Source of the DNA: Lampris incognitus | Taxonomy: Eukaryota; Chordata; Actinopteri; Lampriformes; Lampridae | Length of the DNA stretch: 64,000 bases | Direction: 5' to 3' | NCBI RefSeq assembly: GCF_029633865.1 | Contig: NC_079220.1 | Location: 56,581,856 to 56,645,855 of the forward strand | Shown: positions 23,301 to 33,544 of the stretch, piece after piece | Position numbering within the stretch: the first letter of the stretch is position 1 | How the letters are laid out: each line of letters starts with the position of its first letter | Translations under genes and position numbers: made by a program | Notes under the pieces: model-generated | The model's database searches: none | The model's input: only the letters and a program-made list of their open reading frames with translations | What the model was told of the DNA's origin: nothing

Positions 23301-26300
23301 AGGCAGCCTGGGAATGCTGAGTCAGGTCAGATGTTGTCCTGGGCAGCCTGGGCCTGCTGAGTCAGGTTAGATGTTGTCTTAGGTAGTCTGGGCATGCTGA
23401 GTCAGGTTAGATGTTGTCCTGGGCAGCCTGGGCATGCTGAGTCAGGTTAGATGCTGACAGACAGGCTATAAAAACTGCTCACATGTACACATGCTGTTTG
23501 GATGCATGTTGATGCACATGTTCTTCAGGCAGCAGCATAGTCAGTATACTTAACAATAGGATTTATTGTCTTCAGGAAGATTTAATACAGCAGAAATGTC
23601 TCGTCGGTGTTGCAGCAGTTGCAATACATCCTGTTACATTTGTGGTGAGTATACGCTTAAGACTCAACGATGCACCATGACTGCACTTAACAAGAAAACC
23701 TATGAGCTCTACTTCGGATGTGACATTGGTGACCAAGAGAAACCCTGGGCTCCTCACATTTGTTGTGCAACATGTGCAGTCAACCTGAGAGCTTGGCTCA
23801 GAGGTACTCGGAAGTCAATGCCATTTGCAATCCCAATGGCATGGTGAGAACAGAGGGACCACGTGACGGACTGTTACTTCTGTCTGACCAATGTATCTGG
23901 CTTCTCTACTAACAATAAGAAATCTATTGAATACCCCAACCTGCCTTCAGCCATGACACTAGTGCCACATGATGACAGCTTGCCAGTACCAAAGCCACCA
24001 GAAACATGGAGCCTAGCTGAGGCAGATGAAGATGCCACAATGCATGAACCAGATGTGGAAAACAACACTGATCCAGATACTGAACCTTTATGCCTGGTTA
24101 TCCTCATCTGATAACACAGCCAGAATTAAATGACCTGGTCAGGGACTTAGATTTGTCCCAAGCTAACTCCCTGAGTTAGGGAAGGTTTACAAGATGGTAG
24201 TAAGACCAGCTATGTTGTATGGTTTGGAGACAGTGGCACTGATGAAAAGACAGGAGGTGGAGTTGGAGGTGGCAGAGATGAAGATGATAAGATTTTCACT
24301 GGGAGTGATGAAGAAGGACAGGATTAGGAACGAGTATATTAGAGGGACAGCTCAGGTTGGACGGTTTGGAGACAAAGCAAGAGAGGCAAGATAGAGATGG
24401 TTTGGACATGTGTGGAGGAGAGATGCTGGGTATATTGGGAGAAGGATGCTGAATATGGAGCTGCCAGGGAAGAGGAAAAGAGGAAGGCCAAAGAAGATGT
24501 GGTGAGGGAAGACATGCAAGTGGCTGGTGTGACAGAGGAAGATGCAGAGGACAGGAAGAGATCGAAACAGAAGATCTGCTGTGGCGCCCCCTAACGGGAG
24601 CAGCCAGAGGTAGTAGTAGTCAGTGACGGCTGGTCCTAAAAATGTTTGGGGGGGGGCAAAATTTAGCTTGGTGCAGCACACCTGACAGCTGCTTTAATGT
24701 CCACACAGTCGCAGAGTTATTAAGAAGGACCATGTAGCCTATAGATTTTATCAGGGTTTGTAGACGGTGGATGATTGACAGTCGGGACGAGGCGTGGTGG
24801 TGGGTATGAACATGATTGACAGCCATGAGAATTGCCCAATCACATTAGATCAAAAAACATTAAAACAGTACCAATTCACTGCCAATAAAACTGGGAGTGT
24901 CTGGGGCGGCACAGAACTGCGCCCCCTGGAAAATCTGAAGAAACCAATCAGACGGCAGCCTCAGGTCACCTGCTCCCCACAAGTTTGAGGGCTTACATAA
25001 GGTATGGTTTGGCCGGCGCCCCTCACCCAGGAAGTATATGTATTCAGACAGAAATCAACCAAATACCATTTGAACCAATATTTAATGCTGCTGACAGGTG
25101 CTCACAGACTGAAAACACTTTTATTTTATAATTATTTGCATTACAAAACCAAATTATATTTAACATGTTTCATCTCTTGATGTTTGGGGGGGGGGGCGCC
25201 CCAGCGCCCTGTACTGGCCAGCCGTCACTGGTAGTAGTAGTAGTAATAGTTGTTGTATTTCAACAGCATTTAAGGGGAAATGTATTTCTGTTAAATACTT
25301 GAGTAAATGGACCAAGTTAATCTTAATCACACCAACAACAGTACTCACCTTCCATCACCAACAGAACAGAGCCATTACCGATGACCTCTGTGGGAGTGCC
25401 GTTGACATCAATCGCTGTATATGTACACCAGTATGGTCCTGTGTCCTCTACCGTCAAGTTTGTGATGAGAATATCCAGTTTGGTTAATGTGCCTTTAACC
25501 TTAAGCCTGTATTTGAAACTCTCTTTAACGGTAGGCTCTTTTGTACTATGAAAATACAGGACTTTGACGTCTCGATCCAGACCCCTTTTCAAATTGAGGA
25601 ACTCTGGCTCTTGTTGAGAGATGCGACAATGAATGGTGACTGATTCTCCAGTGTTTTTCCTTACGAGGCCATTGCTGCCTTTGATGGGCATCGTGAAACA
25701 CAAAGAGACAACACAGAGACAAAAATACAGATGCCTTTACATACACATATGAACACATGCATGGACACACAGACACAGCACATGCCTGCTGTAGCCTGCC
25801 TTGCTATGCATTGGATCCGAATAAGGGAACGGAAACTAATGTCCATCTAGGTGCACATGATAAGAGACTTCGTTTGTTTTGGTTTACTTGGATGCAAAGA
25901 GAGGGGAAATGCAACTGGACCCCTGCAGAAAAAGGTTAATGACTGCATACCTCATCATGTGCATACTTATTGTATTCACTCATTTAAAAAAAGAAAAAAA
26001 AACATCTTTCTCGCGCTTTTACTTTAGCACTGGTTTTAGCTGCTTGTTTAGATGCACTTATGACCTCTGATGACTAGTAGTTCTCCTGATCTCCTACGGT
26101 AAATGCACTTATTGTAAGTCGCTTTGGATAAAAGCGACGGCAAAATGACTGTAATGTAAAGTAATGTAATGTAAAGTAATGTAAAAATGCCAAAAAGCTT
26201 TGATTATTTCCAGCTTACCTTGGTCACACTGAGCCATCCAGGAAAGAGGAAGGATGACGACGAGCCCTAACTGGACAGCAGACATTCTCAAAGTCACACT

Positions 26301-26303
26301 CAT
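20328..26303 (-). CDS. cd7al: CD7-antigen-like single-Ig-domain membrane receptor (4 exons)
   Basis: Exons (minus strand): 26303-26219, signal peptide (MSVTLRMSAVQLGLVVILPL... ending CDQ); 25678-25349, one V-type Ig domain; 20853-20726, transmembrane segment (LFLTCTLASAAVLLIIISV...); and tentatively 20405-20328, a 25-residue cytoplasmic tail ending TQLYRMEQLNTSSRLV. Introns are GT-AG with phases 1, 1 and 0, giving about 206 residues. The Ig exon has the disulfide cysteines in VTIHCRI and DTGPYWCTY, the latter inside the usual D-x-G-x-Y-x-C block. It ends GNGSVLLVMEG, like the G strand of CD7. The likely role is a lymphocyte surface receptor. The first ATG could also be at 26285. The last exon is the weakest part: it was chosen because its phase fits and AATAAA follows. 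The tail lacks the YxxM motif of human CD7. Other small Ig receptors cannot be excluded. Confidence 0.65.
21291..23450 (+). repeat. 40-bp satellite, 54 units, in intron 2 of the CD7-like gene
   Basis: Fifty-four tandem units of exactly 40 bp (ATGTTGTCTTAGGCAGCCTG then GGCATGCTGAGTCAGGTTAG) with no insertion or deletion over 2160 bases. Variants (TCTA, GGAATG, GAGGCA, TCCTGGGC) recur in groups, showing block duplication. Nearly every unit contains TGCTGAGTCA, the consensus NF-E2/Maf recognition element. The array lies between exon 3 and exon 2 of the CD7-like gene. It is not a CRISPR: the units have no variable spacers. Confidence 0.97.
23563..24175 (+). pseudogene. Decayed repeat-borne ORF (cysteine-rich, YPNLPSA family)
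   Basis: The frames here encode CCSSCNTSCYICGEYTLK, YELYFGCDIGDQEKPWAPHI, TRKSMPFAIPMAW, DCYFCLTNVSGFS and EYPNLPSAM, then VPKPPETW. I recall this set of motifs from a multi-copy protein family in fish, cnidarians and insects that travels with repeats. The paired cysteines suggest zinc binding. The class of the parent element is not known to me. This copy is broken and lacks the rest of the protein. It lies antisense in intron 2 of the CD7-like gene. Confidence 0.55.
24187..24620 (+). mobile_element. 5'-truncated RTE-type LINE, 3' end
   Basis: It encodes the C-terminal end of a non-LTR reverse transcriptase: MLYGLETVALMKRQEVELEV, MKMIRFSLGVMKKDRIRNEY, RWFGHVWRRDAGYIGRRML, RKRGRPK, and EEDAEDRKRSKQKICCGAP. 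These are hallmarks of fish RTE-clade LINEs. A stop and at least one frame change interrupt the reading (around 24392 and 24500). The element ends in a (GTA)n tail (24608-24620) that continues at 25231-25258, after an inserted MITE. Confidence 0.8.
24621..25230. mobile_element. Non-autonomous hAT-type element nested in LINE tail
   Basis: The left end CAGTGACGGCTGGTCC and right end GGCCAGCCGTCACTG are inverted repeats starting with CAG, as in hAT elements. On both sides the sequence GTAGTAGT is found, consistent with an 8-bp target duplication within the LINE's GTA tail (though the tail is itself repetitive). Inside are runs of G (24643-24652, 25186-25196) and no transposase. The element is about 610 bp. 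Confidence 0.75.
26020..26185 (+). mobile_element. LINE 3'-tail-like repeat
   Basis: It contains CACTTATTGTAAGTCGCTTT, GGATAAAAGCG and then repeated AATGTAAAGT. This resembles the 3' tails of L2-type LINEs and their SINE partners in fish. It lies in intron 1 of the CD7-like gene, antisense. Confidence 0.5.
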
Positions 26304-26639
26304 CCTGCAACTAACGAGCCTACTGAGCTTTCTCACTGCGTTGTAAACAGGAACACATTTCACCTGTCTGTTTCTCCCCCTCAACTATGTTGGCCCATAC
26401 GACAAAACCTCCCACCTACTTTTTCAGATCTGATTTGCTTCAGACCTCTGCAGAAGATCGTGAGGCGTGGGAGGGAGCATAAAAGGCCTGAGCCGCGCGT
26501 GGTCCGTGACATCTTCTGACACTTCCTTGTTCAACTGGAAGCTCAGATGTGTACAAGAGCTATCAAAACCAATCGGGTGGATTTTGGATAAAAGCCCATA
26601 ATTAATTGCTTGTAAAAGGAACAGGGTGCATTTGAACTG

Positions 26640-28185
26640 CATTCGGCTAACAACCTACATATATTGATTATTTTGGCGATTATTTTTCAGACGGATTCAT
26701 TGCATTTTACATATTATTGTCTCCAAATGACTAATTCTCTGTAGTATGCGTCAGTTTGATATTACTGGAAAAAAAAGTGTAAAATGAATTTATATCATAA
26801 AGGCTTCTGTAGTAACGGTAGAGAAGCTGGAGCTCCAAAACTATATGATGGCTGACCAGACGTTTTGTAGATTTACCCTGCAGTGTATCTGCTAGCATTA
26901 ACCATGCACATGGGCTTAGCATTATCACGTCATTCCTATCAGGCCATCCATCCAATAATATTCCAAACCACTAATCCGAATGTGGGGCGCGGAATGCTGG
27001 AGCCTATCCCAGCAGTCACTGGGTGGCAGGCGGGGAGACACCCTGGACAGGCCGCCAGGCCATCACACAGGACACACACACACACAAAGGGACAATTTAG
27101 GAAGGCTGATTCACCTGACCTACATGTCTTTGGAGCCCCTGGAGAAAACCCACCGCAGACACGGGGAGAGCACGCAAACTCCACCCAGAGGATGACCCGG
27201 AATGACTCCCCAGGGGGGCCGACCCCGGGGTTCGAACCCAGGACCTGCTTGCTGTGAGGCGACCGCGCTAACCACCGTGCCACCGTGCTGCCCCTGTATA
27301 TAGTCAATCCTTGTATATATATATATATATATATATATATGAAGACTTTGTGCTGTTATTCTATGTTAGGTACACTTCTATCATTATCCTTGAAAAAAAA
27401 CACAACCCTCTATGACGCTTCAAATTAAACTTAAGAAATTATGTGTTGGCACAAATTTGAAGAGCAGGGGCATTTCAATCTCTGACATAAAACTGAGGAA
27501 CAGTGTGAACTCAAAGTACAAACATTACCCAGTTCAACAAGAAGTACACAGGTCTGATTATCAAGAGATATAGGCATGAGGAAGAGTTGTGCTGTTTAGG
27601 TTTTATTTATCTGTAAACATTTCTTATTACTCCTTTTTAGTTTTCTTTCTATGACACCGAGTGGACATTTGGGTTGTGCGTAGCACTGAGATGTGTTTAT
27701 TCTCGGTACGTGACATTACGATGTGTTTTTCTCTTTTCTCTTGTTGTTCACAGTAGTTGGGTTTGTATCGCGCAGCACAACTTGCATTGAATGTGAACTA
27801 CATGGTGCAGTGGGGATTGAGTTTGACATGTATAGTGGCTGAATTAAGTTGAGAGCAGGTGAGAAGGGGTAGGAAAAAAAATAAGAACACTTCCTCCTAC
27901 TCCTTTTCCAACACGTAATAATCTGGTGTCTACGGAGATTTGTTCACCGAGCTTGGTGTGGGCTTGTTGATCACTTCAGATTATTAGCGTGGCTTATCTG
28001 TACGCTATATCCTGCTTGTTTACATGTTCAAAATGAAACATCATCATCATCATCTACGATGCCAGCAAGACACGACATCTACGATGCCAGCAAGACACAA
28101 CCATCAATAGGAGAAAAAAAACCCTAATTGGTGTCGAGATGACACTTCCCCCACTGAGTCATATTTCCACCAGTCAGTATTCATC
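26640..28185. other. Intergenic stretch between the CD7-like gene and jpt1
   Basis: Apart from one SINE and the (TA)n run at 27313-27340, this is AT-rich sequence with no recognised exon. A short direct duplication (CATCTACGATGCCAGCAAGACAC, two copies) lies at 28053-28098. Confidence 0.45.
26943..27296 (-). mobile_element. tRNA-derived SINE, copy 5
   Basis: On the minus strand the head is at about 27296 (GGGCAGCACGGTGGCACGGT, then GGGTTCGAACCCC) and the tail ends near 26943 with GGATGGATGG-type sequence. It is flanked on the right by a (TA)n run at 27313-27340. Confidence 0.85.
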
Positions 28186-28189
28186 TCAT

Positions 28190-28545
28190 CTCGTCTTGTC
28201 TCGTCTCACCATCAAGCAGCTTCTCCGGGGTGGGGTCGCGGTGGCAGCAAGTTAAGTAGGGCCCTCCAGACCTCCCTCTCCCCACCAACGCCCTCCAGCT
28301 CCTCCTGGGGGATCCCAAGGCGTTCCCGGTCCAAATTGGACATGTAGTCCCTTCAGCGAGTTCTGGGTCTACCCTGGGGTCTCCTCCCAGTTGGACGTGC
28401 CCAGAAAACCTCCAAAGCAGGCGCTCAGGAGGCCTCCTGATCAGATGCCTGAGCCACCTCAGCTGGCTCCTTTCAATGCAAAGGAGCAGCGGCTCTACCT
28501 TTTCCACTTCCCTTCTCACAACTAAATTTGAGGAAGTCATTTTGA
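28190..28545 (-). mobile_element. LINE 3'-coding fragment
   Basis: On the minus strand it encodes RREVEKVEPLLLCIERSQLR, WLRHLIRRPPERLL, then a proline/arginine-rich segment and LGSPRRSWRALVGRGR. This is the C-terminal end of a non-LTR reverse-transcriptase family that is common in fish. A longer copy of the same family lies at 59885-60555. The copy is 5'-truncated with stops. Confidence 0.65.
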
Positions 28546-29660
28546 AGATGCCACATATTCAGTGTGCAAAGTCTGCCAACTATACCGCTGCTTTCGGGGG
28601 AGCTCACTTTTTTTTTAACCGGGGGGGGGGGGGGCTTGCGCATGCCTCAAAGAAGGGGCTGACTGTGACTCTTGTTGCAAAGAAGCATTTATAGCTGCAA
28701 GCATGTAGGCCTACTTGCTTTATGTCAGCACATCTGATATATAGGAAATGTGAAGGTACATCACCCACGTTGTATGGTTAATAAGCGGGGTACAATTTCC
28801 CTTTGGGCATTCTATTCAACATATTCGACTTACACCAACTGGCAAGACAGTACAGAGCGAAATAAATGTATTTTGACTCATGTAATGTGGCCCGGCTTTA
28901 CTGTCTTGTAGTTCCCATATAGTCTGAGTATGGTGAACCATAAAATAATAATATAATATAACAATCAGTTAATGACACATCAAACCTCCACACGGGTATG
29001 AAAACCAAACATCACAGTATGCTACGATACGGCCAACTACAGCAGGGCACAGTACACTCTGCAGAGTTTCACGGCACAAATAAGACACAGATAGGTCAAA
29101 CAAACAGCCTGTAAACACACAAATATATGAGCATTAAATCAACAACACAGCACGCCAGCCTGCCTACAAGGGACTGAGTCCTCATCAGCAACTGTTAAAG
29201 TTACCCATCACACACAGACGAGCACAATAAATTCTTGGTACAATTGAGGCTTCAAATGCGAGGATCCCGTATCAACAAACCAGCCTATAACAACACACAC
29301 ATGCAGGAGCATTGTAAATACCAGCAGAAATAGGCCAGGCTGCCTACAAGGGACCCAGTCCCCATCAACACCCATCACATACAACACAGTGCTGCCAGTG
29401 AGTAATACAGCTCATTGGGAAGAGCCCCTACCTTGAAACAGAAGTGACCACAGAGGCCTGGGATCAGCTGCCTTCACTGTTCGTCCAGAAGCCCGTGATG
29501 TGGACTGGCGACAACCTGGTTTAATCCTGAATGTGAAAAGGGGGTGTTGGGTGGAACCTCTCAAAAGGGGCTCCATTAAGAGCCACAAAAAGGAGTGATG
29601 AGAGGCTGTTTTCACGCAACCTATAGCGGGTCTGCATTGCGGCCCTGTGGCCAGAAGCGC
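28546..29660. other. Gene-free stretch with old repeat remnants
   Basis: At 28550-28690 the plus strand reads MPHIQCAKSANYTAAFGG, similar to BED-finger starts of hAT-type transposases, followed by a G run (28621-28634). From 29108 to 29385 two diverged units of about 110-120 bases repeat (each with CAGGCTGCCTACAAGGGAC-like sequence and CCATCAACA/CCTCATCAGCA). Nothing else is recognised. Confidence 0.35.
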
Positions 29661-29667
29661 TTATCCA

Positions 29668-29892
29668 GAGGTTTCAGCATCTGGACAAAGTCTGATTCTG
29701 CCAGGCGAATTCGCTACATTGGATTCGTGGTCGTTCCATTGGCCCCCCTCCTTCGGGCACCATCCCACTTCTGACACCAACGTAGCGAATTCGGGGGGGG
29801 GGGGGCAGTCCGCAAATCGCCGCAGCCGGGACGCGAACCCGGATCTCCCGCACCACGGGCGACAACGTTATCCAGTCGACTAAAGGGTCCTC
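29668..29892 (-). mobile_element. Second tRNA-derived SINE family, copy 1
   Basis: On the minus strand: GACCCTTTAGTCGACTGGAT, then CGTTGTCGCCCGTGGTGCGG and GGGTTCGCGTCCCGG. These look like a tRNA A box and B box. A body follows that ends CCCGAATTCGCTACGTTGGT. The same family recurs at 54465-55072. A (G)n run at 29791-29804 lies within it. Confidence 0.65.
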
Positions 29893-29902
29893 TGTTCTAG
29901 AG

Positions 29903-30085
29903 CAGGGGTGGGCAGTCTTATCCAGACAGGGCCGGTGTGGGTGCAGGTTTTTGTTCCAACCAAGCAGTTACACACCTGGGTCTCCTCGTCAAGTTCCTCG
30001 GCAAGGACGCTACTGGCTGATCAGCGGGATCAGGTGTGCAACTGCTTGGCTTATCGAATCCCGCACCGGGCAAGAAACTAACCGG
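29903..30085. mobile_element. hAT-like MITE fragment
   Basis: It starts AGCAGGGGTGGGCAGTCTTA, the typical left end of a fish hAT-type MITE, followed by CAGGTTTTTGTTCCAACCAAGC. The matching right end is not clear. Confidence 0.4.
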
Positions 30086-30578
30086 TTACACACATCGTGA
30101 CCTAGAGCAGCCATGGGGAAAAGACACAGGAACTAGGCTACGTTTTCAACACGTGTTTGCATTTTATTCAATTATTACTTTTTACCGGATTCCACATGAC
30201 TGATATACATGATATACTACTCAATAAGGATGACGACAATAATAATGTGATAACACTGTCTGCATTTTAACTGGGTAAGGGAGACCGGGGTAGTTACCCC
30301 TTGTTTCTAGGAAAGAGAAACAAAGTTGAGCACGTGACCAAATATTCAGGGGGGAGGGGCCATTTTATGATTTTTAATGGATAAAAATACATGTGGGTTT
30401 GAAGAATGTGATCCCATTCAGACGGGTTTAGCTAACGGCGGAATTCCCAGGGATGAAGTGCGGACCGCAGACGTGAACATGTTTGCTGTCAGGATCCCAG
30501 AGCCGTCCGTCCTTGTCTTCCCTTCTGGTCGCCTGGAGCCGTTTCAGTCGTTTCTCTCCCTCCTTCTGCCTTTTAGGC

Positions 30579-31552
30579 CAGTGTTTCTCAACCGGGGGTC
30601 CGCGGACCCCTAGTGGTCCGTGGTGTAATTGCAAGGGGTCCGTGAAAATAAAATATCTTTAAAAAAAAGATCCTATGACATTTATAGAAATAGGATTATT
30701 TTACTCAGATGTGACTGAGACCTTTATCTACCTAAACTATAAAGGGTAACAGGACTTTTTTCTCTAATTACATCTGTTTCACAAGTGCAATTTATTGTAT
30801 TTTAATAAGAGATCTCGCTCCCGTTTGCATTGTTAAAAGTTACTGCATAAAAATTCTGTTTTGTCACATATATCTGAAAGTTACTGAATACATATTCTGT
30901 TTTGTTACATATATCTGAAAGTTACTGAATACATATTCTGTGTTGTTACATATATCTGAAAGTTACTGAATACATATTCTGTTTTGTTACATATGTCTGA
31001 AAGTTACTGAATACATATTCTGTTCTGTTACATATATCTGAAAGTTACTGAATACATATTCTGTTGTTACATATATCTGAAAGTTACTGAATACATATTC
31101 TGTGTTGTTACATATATCTGAAAGTTACTGAATACATATTCTGTTTTGTTACATATATCTGAAAGTTACTGAATACATATTCTGTTTTGTTACATATATC
31201 TGAAAGTTACTGAATACATATTCTGTTTTGTTACATATATCTGAAAGTTACTGAATACATATTCTGTTTTGTTACATATATCTGAAAGTTACTGAATACA
31301 TATTCTGTTTTGTTACATATCTCTGAAGTTACTGCATAAGAATTCTGTTTTGTTAACTATATCTAAGTTACAACTGAAAGCTCTTATTTTTGCCCCAAAG
31401 AGTGAATAAATGCTATAATGCAATTTAAAATGCAGTTTCTACTGTTTCTATCAAATTGCAACCCCCCTCCCCCAAGATCCTGTGGAGAGGTCCTCAGGGT
31501 AGATCAAAAACACGCAGGGGGTCCAGGACCCCAAAAAGGTTGAGAACCACTG
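30579..31552. mobile_element. hAT-type non-autonomous element inserted in the THAP exon
   Basis: The left end CAGTGTTTCTCAACCGGGGG and right end CAAAAAGGTTGAGAACCACTG form inverted repeats. Flanks TTTTAGGC (30571-30578) and CTCTAGGC (31553-31560) look like an 8-bp target duplication with two differences. It contains no transposase. A 41-bp minisatellite occupies most of its right half. Confidence 0.8.
30845..31345 (+). repeat. 41-bp minisatellite inside the hAT-type element
   Basis: About 12 copies of a 41-bp unit (AAAGTTACTGAATACATATT then CTGTTTTGTTACATATATCTG). The copies are highly alike in the middle and diverge at both edges. Confidence 0.93.
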
Positions 31553-31639
31553 CTCTAGGCAATACAAAAAAACAATATTTGGGTTGTTTTTCTTGTTAAC
31601 AGTACAGTCCACCACACAGCAACTTCTGGGCATGGTCGC

Positions 31640-32530
31640 TACGGCCAGGCTGCGTATCTAATACAGTGCGGCTTGGCGGCTTGGGGTTTCTAGCCCCCTC
31701 TCCTGGCGTCCTGTTGTCACGGTACCCGGAAGTGTTCCGGTGGCCCATTACCTTTTCAGAGAGCAGGGGGGGTTTGTGCGTCTCTGCACACTGTGCGTCC
31801 CACGCTTCCGCCCGTAACGGACGACCACGTGTCTCGAGTCTTCCATTCCCTCCGCTGCGGGCTGGTCCAGTTAGGCGGGACGGAGGGAGGGGCAGGTGGG
31901 GTCAGCGCCATCAGCGGACTCTTCCTCTTTCGAGCTGTTACCCCCCCCCCCATCCATCTCCGGCTTCTGCCGGCTTGTCCTGCGTTGCCAGACCGGAAGT
32001 TGGCGGGTTTGTGCTGACAGCAGTTCCAGCGGGTGTAGAGCGTCCGCCTCGGTTGTCGAAGACGCCTCTTGCTCTGGTGGCCCTTCGATTGGCTTAGATC
32101 CGTTGGTGAATCCGAAATGTGCCACTAAACTCCCTTGTTTTCGTTTTGACATGGCCATCTGTACGCTGACTGCAAAAGAGAAAGGGGAAATGGCGATTCG
32201 GTGCGCAGGCTGAGTGGGCCTAAGAGAGTCCCCCCCCCTCTCAGAAAGTTCATTTTTTCTGACAGCGCCACCACGCTTCGATGGTGATGGCAGGAATTGC
32301 ATGCATGGCGGTTATTAATAATAAAGTGAATTAGTGATGCTCGTGTATGAATTACGCATCAATAATAGCCTAATTTTACGCATGATTCGTAACGATGAAG
32401 ACAGAAAAAATGTCAATATTTTAGAGACCCCCCCCCCCAAATGTCACAAATCGTGTTTGCAGGGGAGCTCATGGGGAGCCAAGCTCCCCCTCCCTCCCCT
32501 GTAGTTCGCACCCCCCCGCACATCTCCTTA
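31640..32530. other. GC-rich region with a possible transposase N-terminus
   Basis: CpG-rich from about 31640 to 32230. On the minus strand from the ATG at 32158 the frame reads MAMSKRKQGSLVAHFGF and runs for over 90 codons with no further domain seen. The SKRKQ-x-LxxHF start resembles N-termini of hAT-type/ZMYM-like transposases. I cannot say more. C-rich runs lie at 31930-31951, 32230-32240 and 32429-32440. Confidence 0.35.
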
Positions 32531-33233
32531 TTTGCATAAATCGGAAACAAACGTTATTTTTATAATTATAATTATAATGGTGCGGCAGAAACTGCCATGC
32601 ATGTTTTATAACACAGAATGCTGGGCGACTTTTTACCGTCAGCTAACAAACATAACAGTGACGTGGGTGCTTATTGTGGCGATGACGTATCACTAATGAA
32701 ATTAATTAGCATTATGAGTCTGTGAGGAAAACGTTATATCCATAAAGCTAACCTTCAAAATGCTTATTTCATTGAGACTGACTATTTCATCGAGTCTCTC
32801 AAATGCATTAACAATAGGAAATACATTTCTAATTTACATTCCTAATCATTTTGTTTGTCTTAACCTCGCAATGCTAACAATTAGGAATATATAACGCCGT
32901 TAATATTTTCGATTCAAATGTAATGCACGTTTACTTGGACTTGAAGTGCTGTAGGTCTCTGTTTTGGGGACAGTGCCCTCTAGTGTCCGGAGAGCAAACA
33001 TACACACGTGTAATCGGAGCTGTGGAGGAAAAAAAGGAGTGGGGAAACTTCTAACACAGACAGAAAACTGAAACGGATCCTGCTGTCACGGAAGGGAAGA
33101 TACACGTTGAATAGACACTCTCTCTGGACACACAGACACAGCCGGTTCATTTTTGGGGGAGTAGGAAGTGACCACATCCACGGTAGAGCACCCGAGCAGG
33201 TGTGGTTAAAAGAACATAAACAATGTGTGTGTG

Positions 33234-33288
<55 letters not shown>

Positions 33289-33544
33289 TGGATAGTCATA
33301 ATTGTAAATGTATGAAAACGAATCTATTCGAAATTTGCCTTAAATCAAGATCTCATCTAAAGTGAACGTAGACTGGCAATGCCACGATACAGCGGGGTCG
33401 TGTTCATGACACATCACTTAGTAGTGACTTATGTACACAGTCATTCAGAAGCCACACGTAACAAGCATAAAGAGACCAGCTTATCCACGTATTTCCTCTT
33501 GTGTTAAGTCTCACATGCTTGTGGCGACGGGCACGGGTGCAAGT
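32531..33544. other. Intergenic stretch
   Basis: AT-rich sequence with no recognised gene. A (TA)n-(TG)n compound microsatellite lies at about 33224-33282. Confidence 0.5.

Larger units (their letters stand above)
30428..31633 (-). pseudogene. THAP zinc-finger exon, split by a hAT-type element
   Basis: Minus strand, ATG at 31633: MPRSCCVVDCTVNKKNNPNI, the start of a THAP domain (C-x4-C type). After about 26 residues the sequence runs into a hAT-type element (30579-31552). Beyond it, at about 30570-30428, come RLQATRREDKDGRLWDPDSK, then HVHVCGPHF and IPGNSAVS followed by a stop. These supply the Trp and the C-x2-H-F part of a THAP finger. So one THAP coding exon has been interrupted. THAP fingers bind DNA and occur in host factors and in P-like or Kolobok-type DNA transposases. 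Which of these this was cannot be told. The GC-rich sequence at 31640-32230 would be its upstream side. Confidence 0.65.

Noticed and set aside
21291-23450. CRISPR-like regular repeat
   Set aside because: Units are contiguous 40-bp tandem copies without variable spacers, and the host is a eukaryote.
31666-32097. Plus-strand frame of 143 codons in a GC-rich region
   Set aside because: No domain and no splice logic. GC-rich DNA has few stops, and the minus strand reads more like a known protein start.
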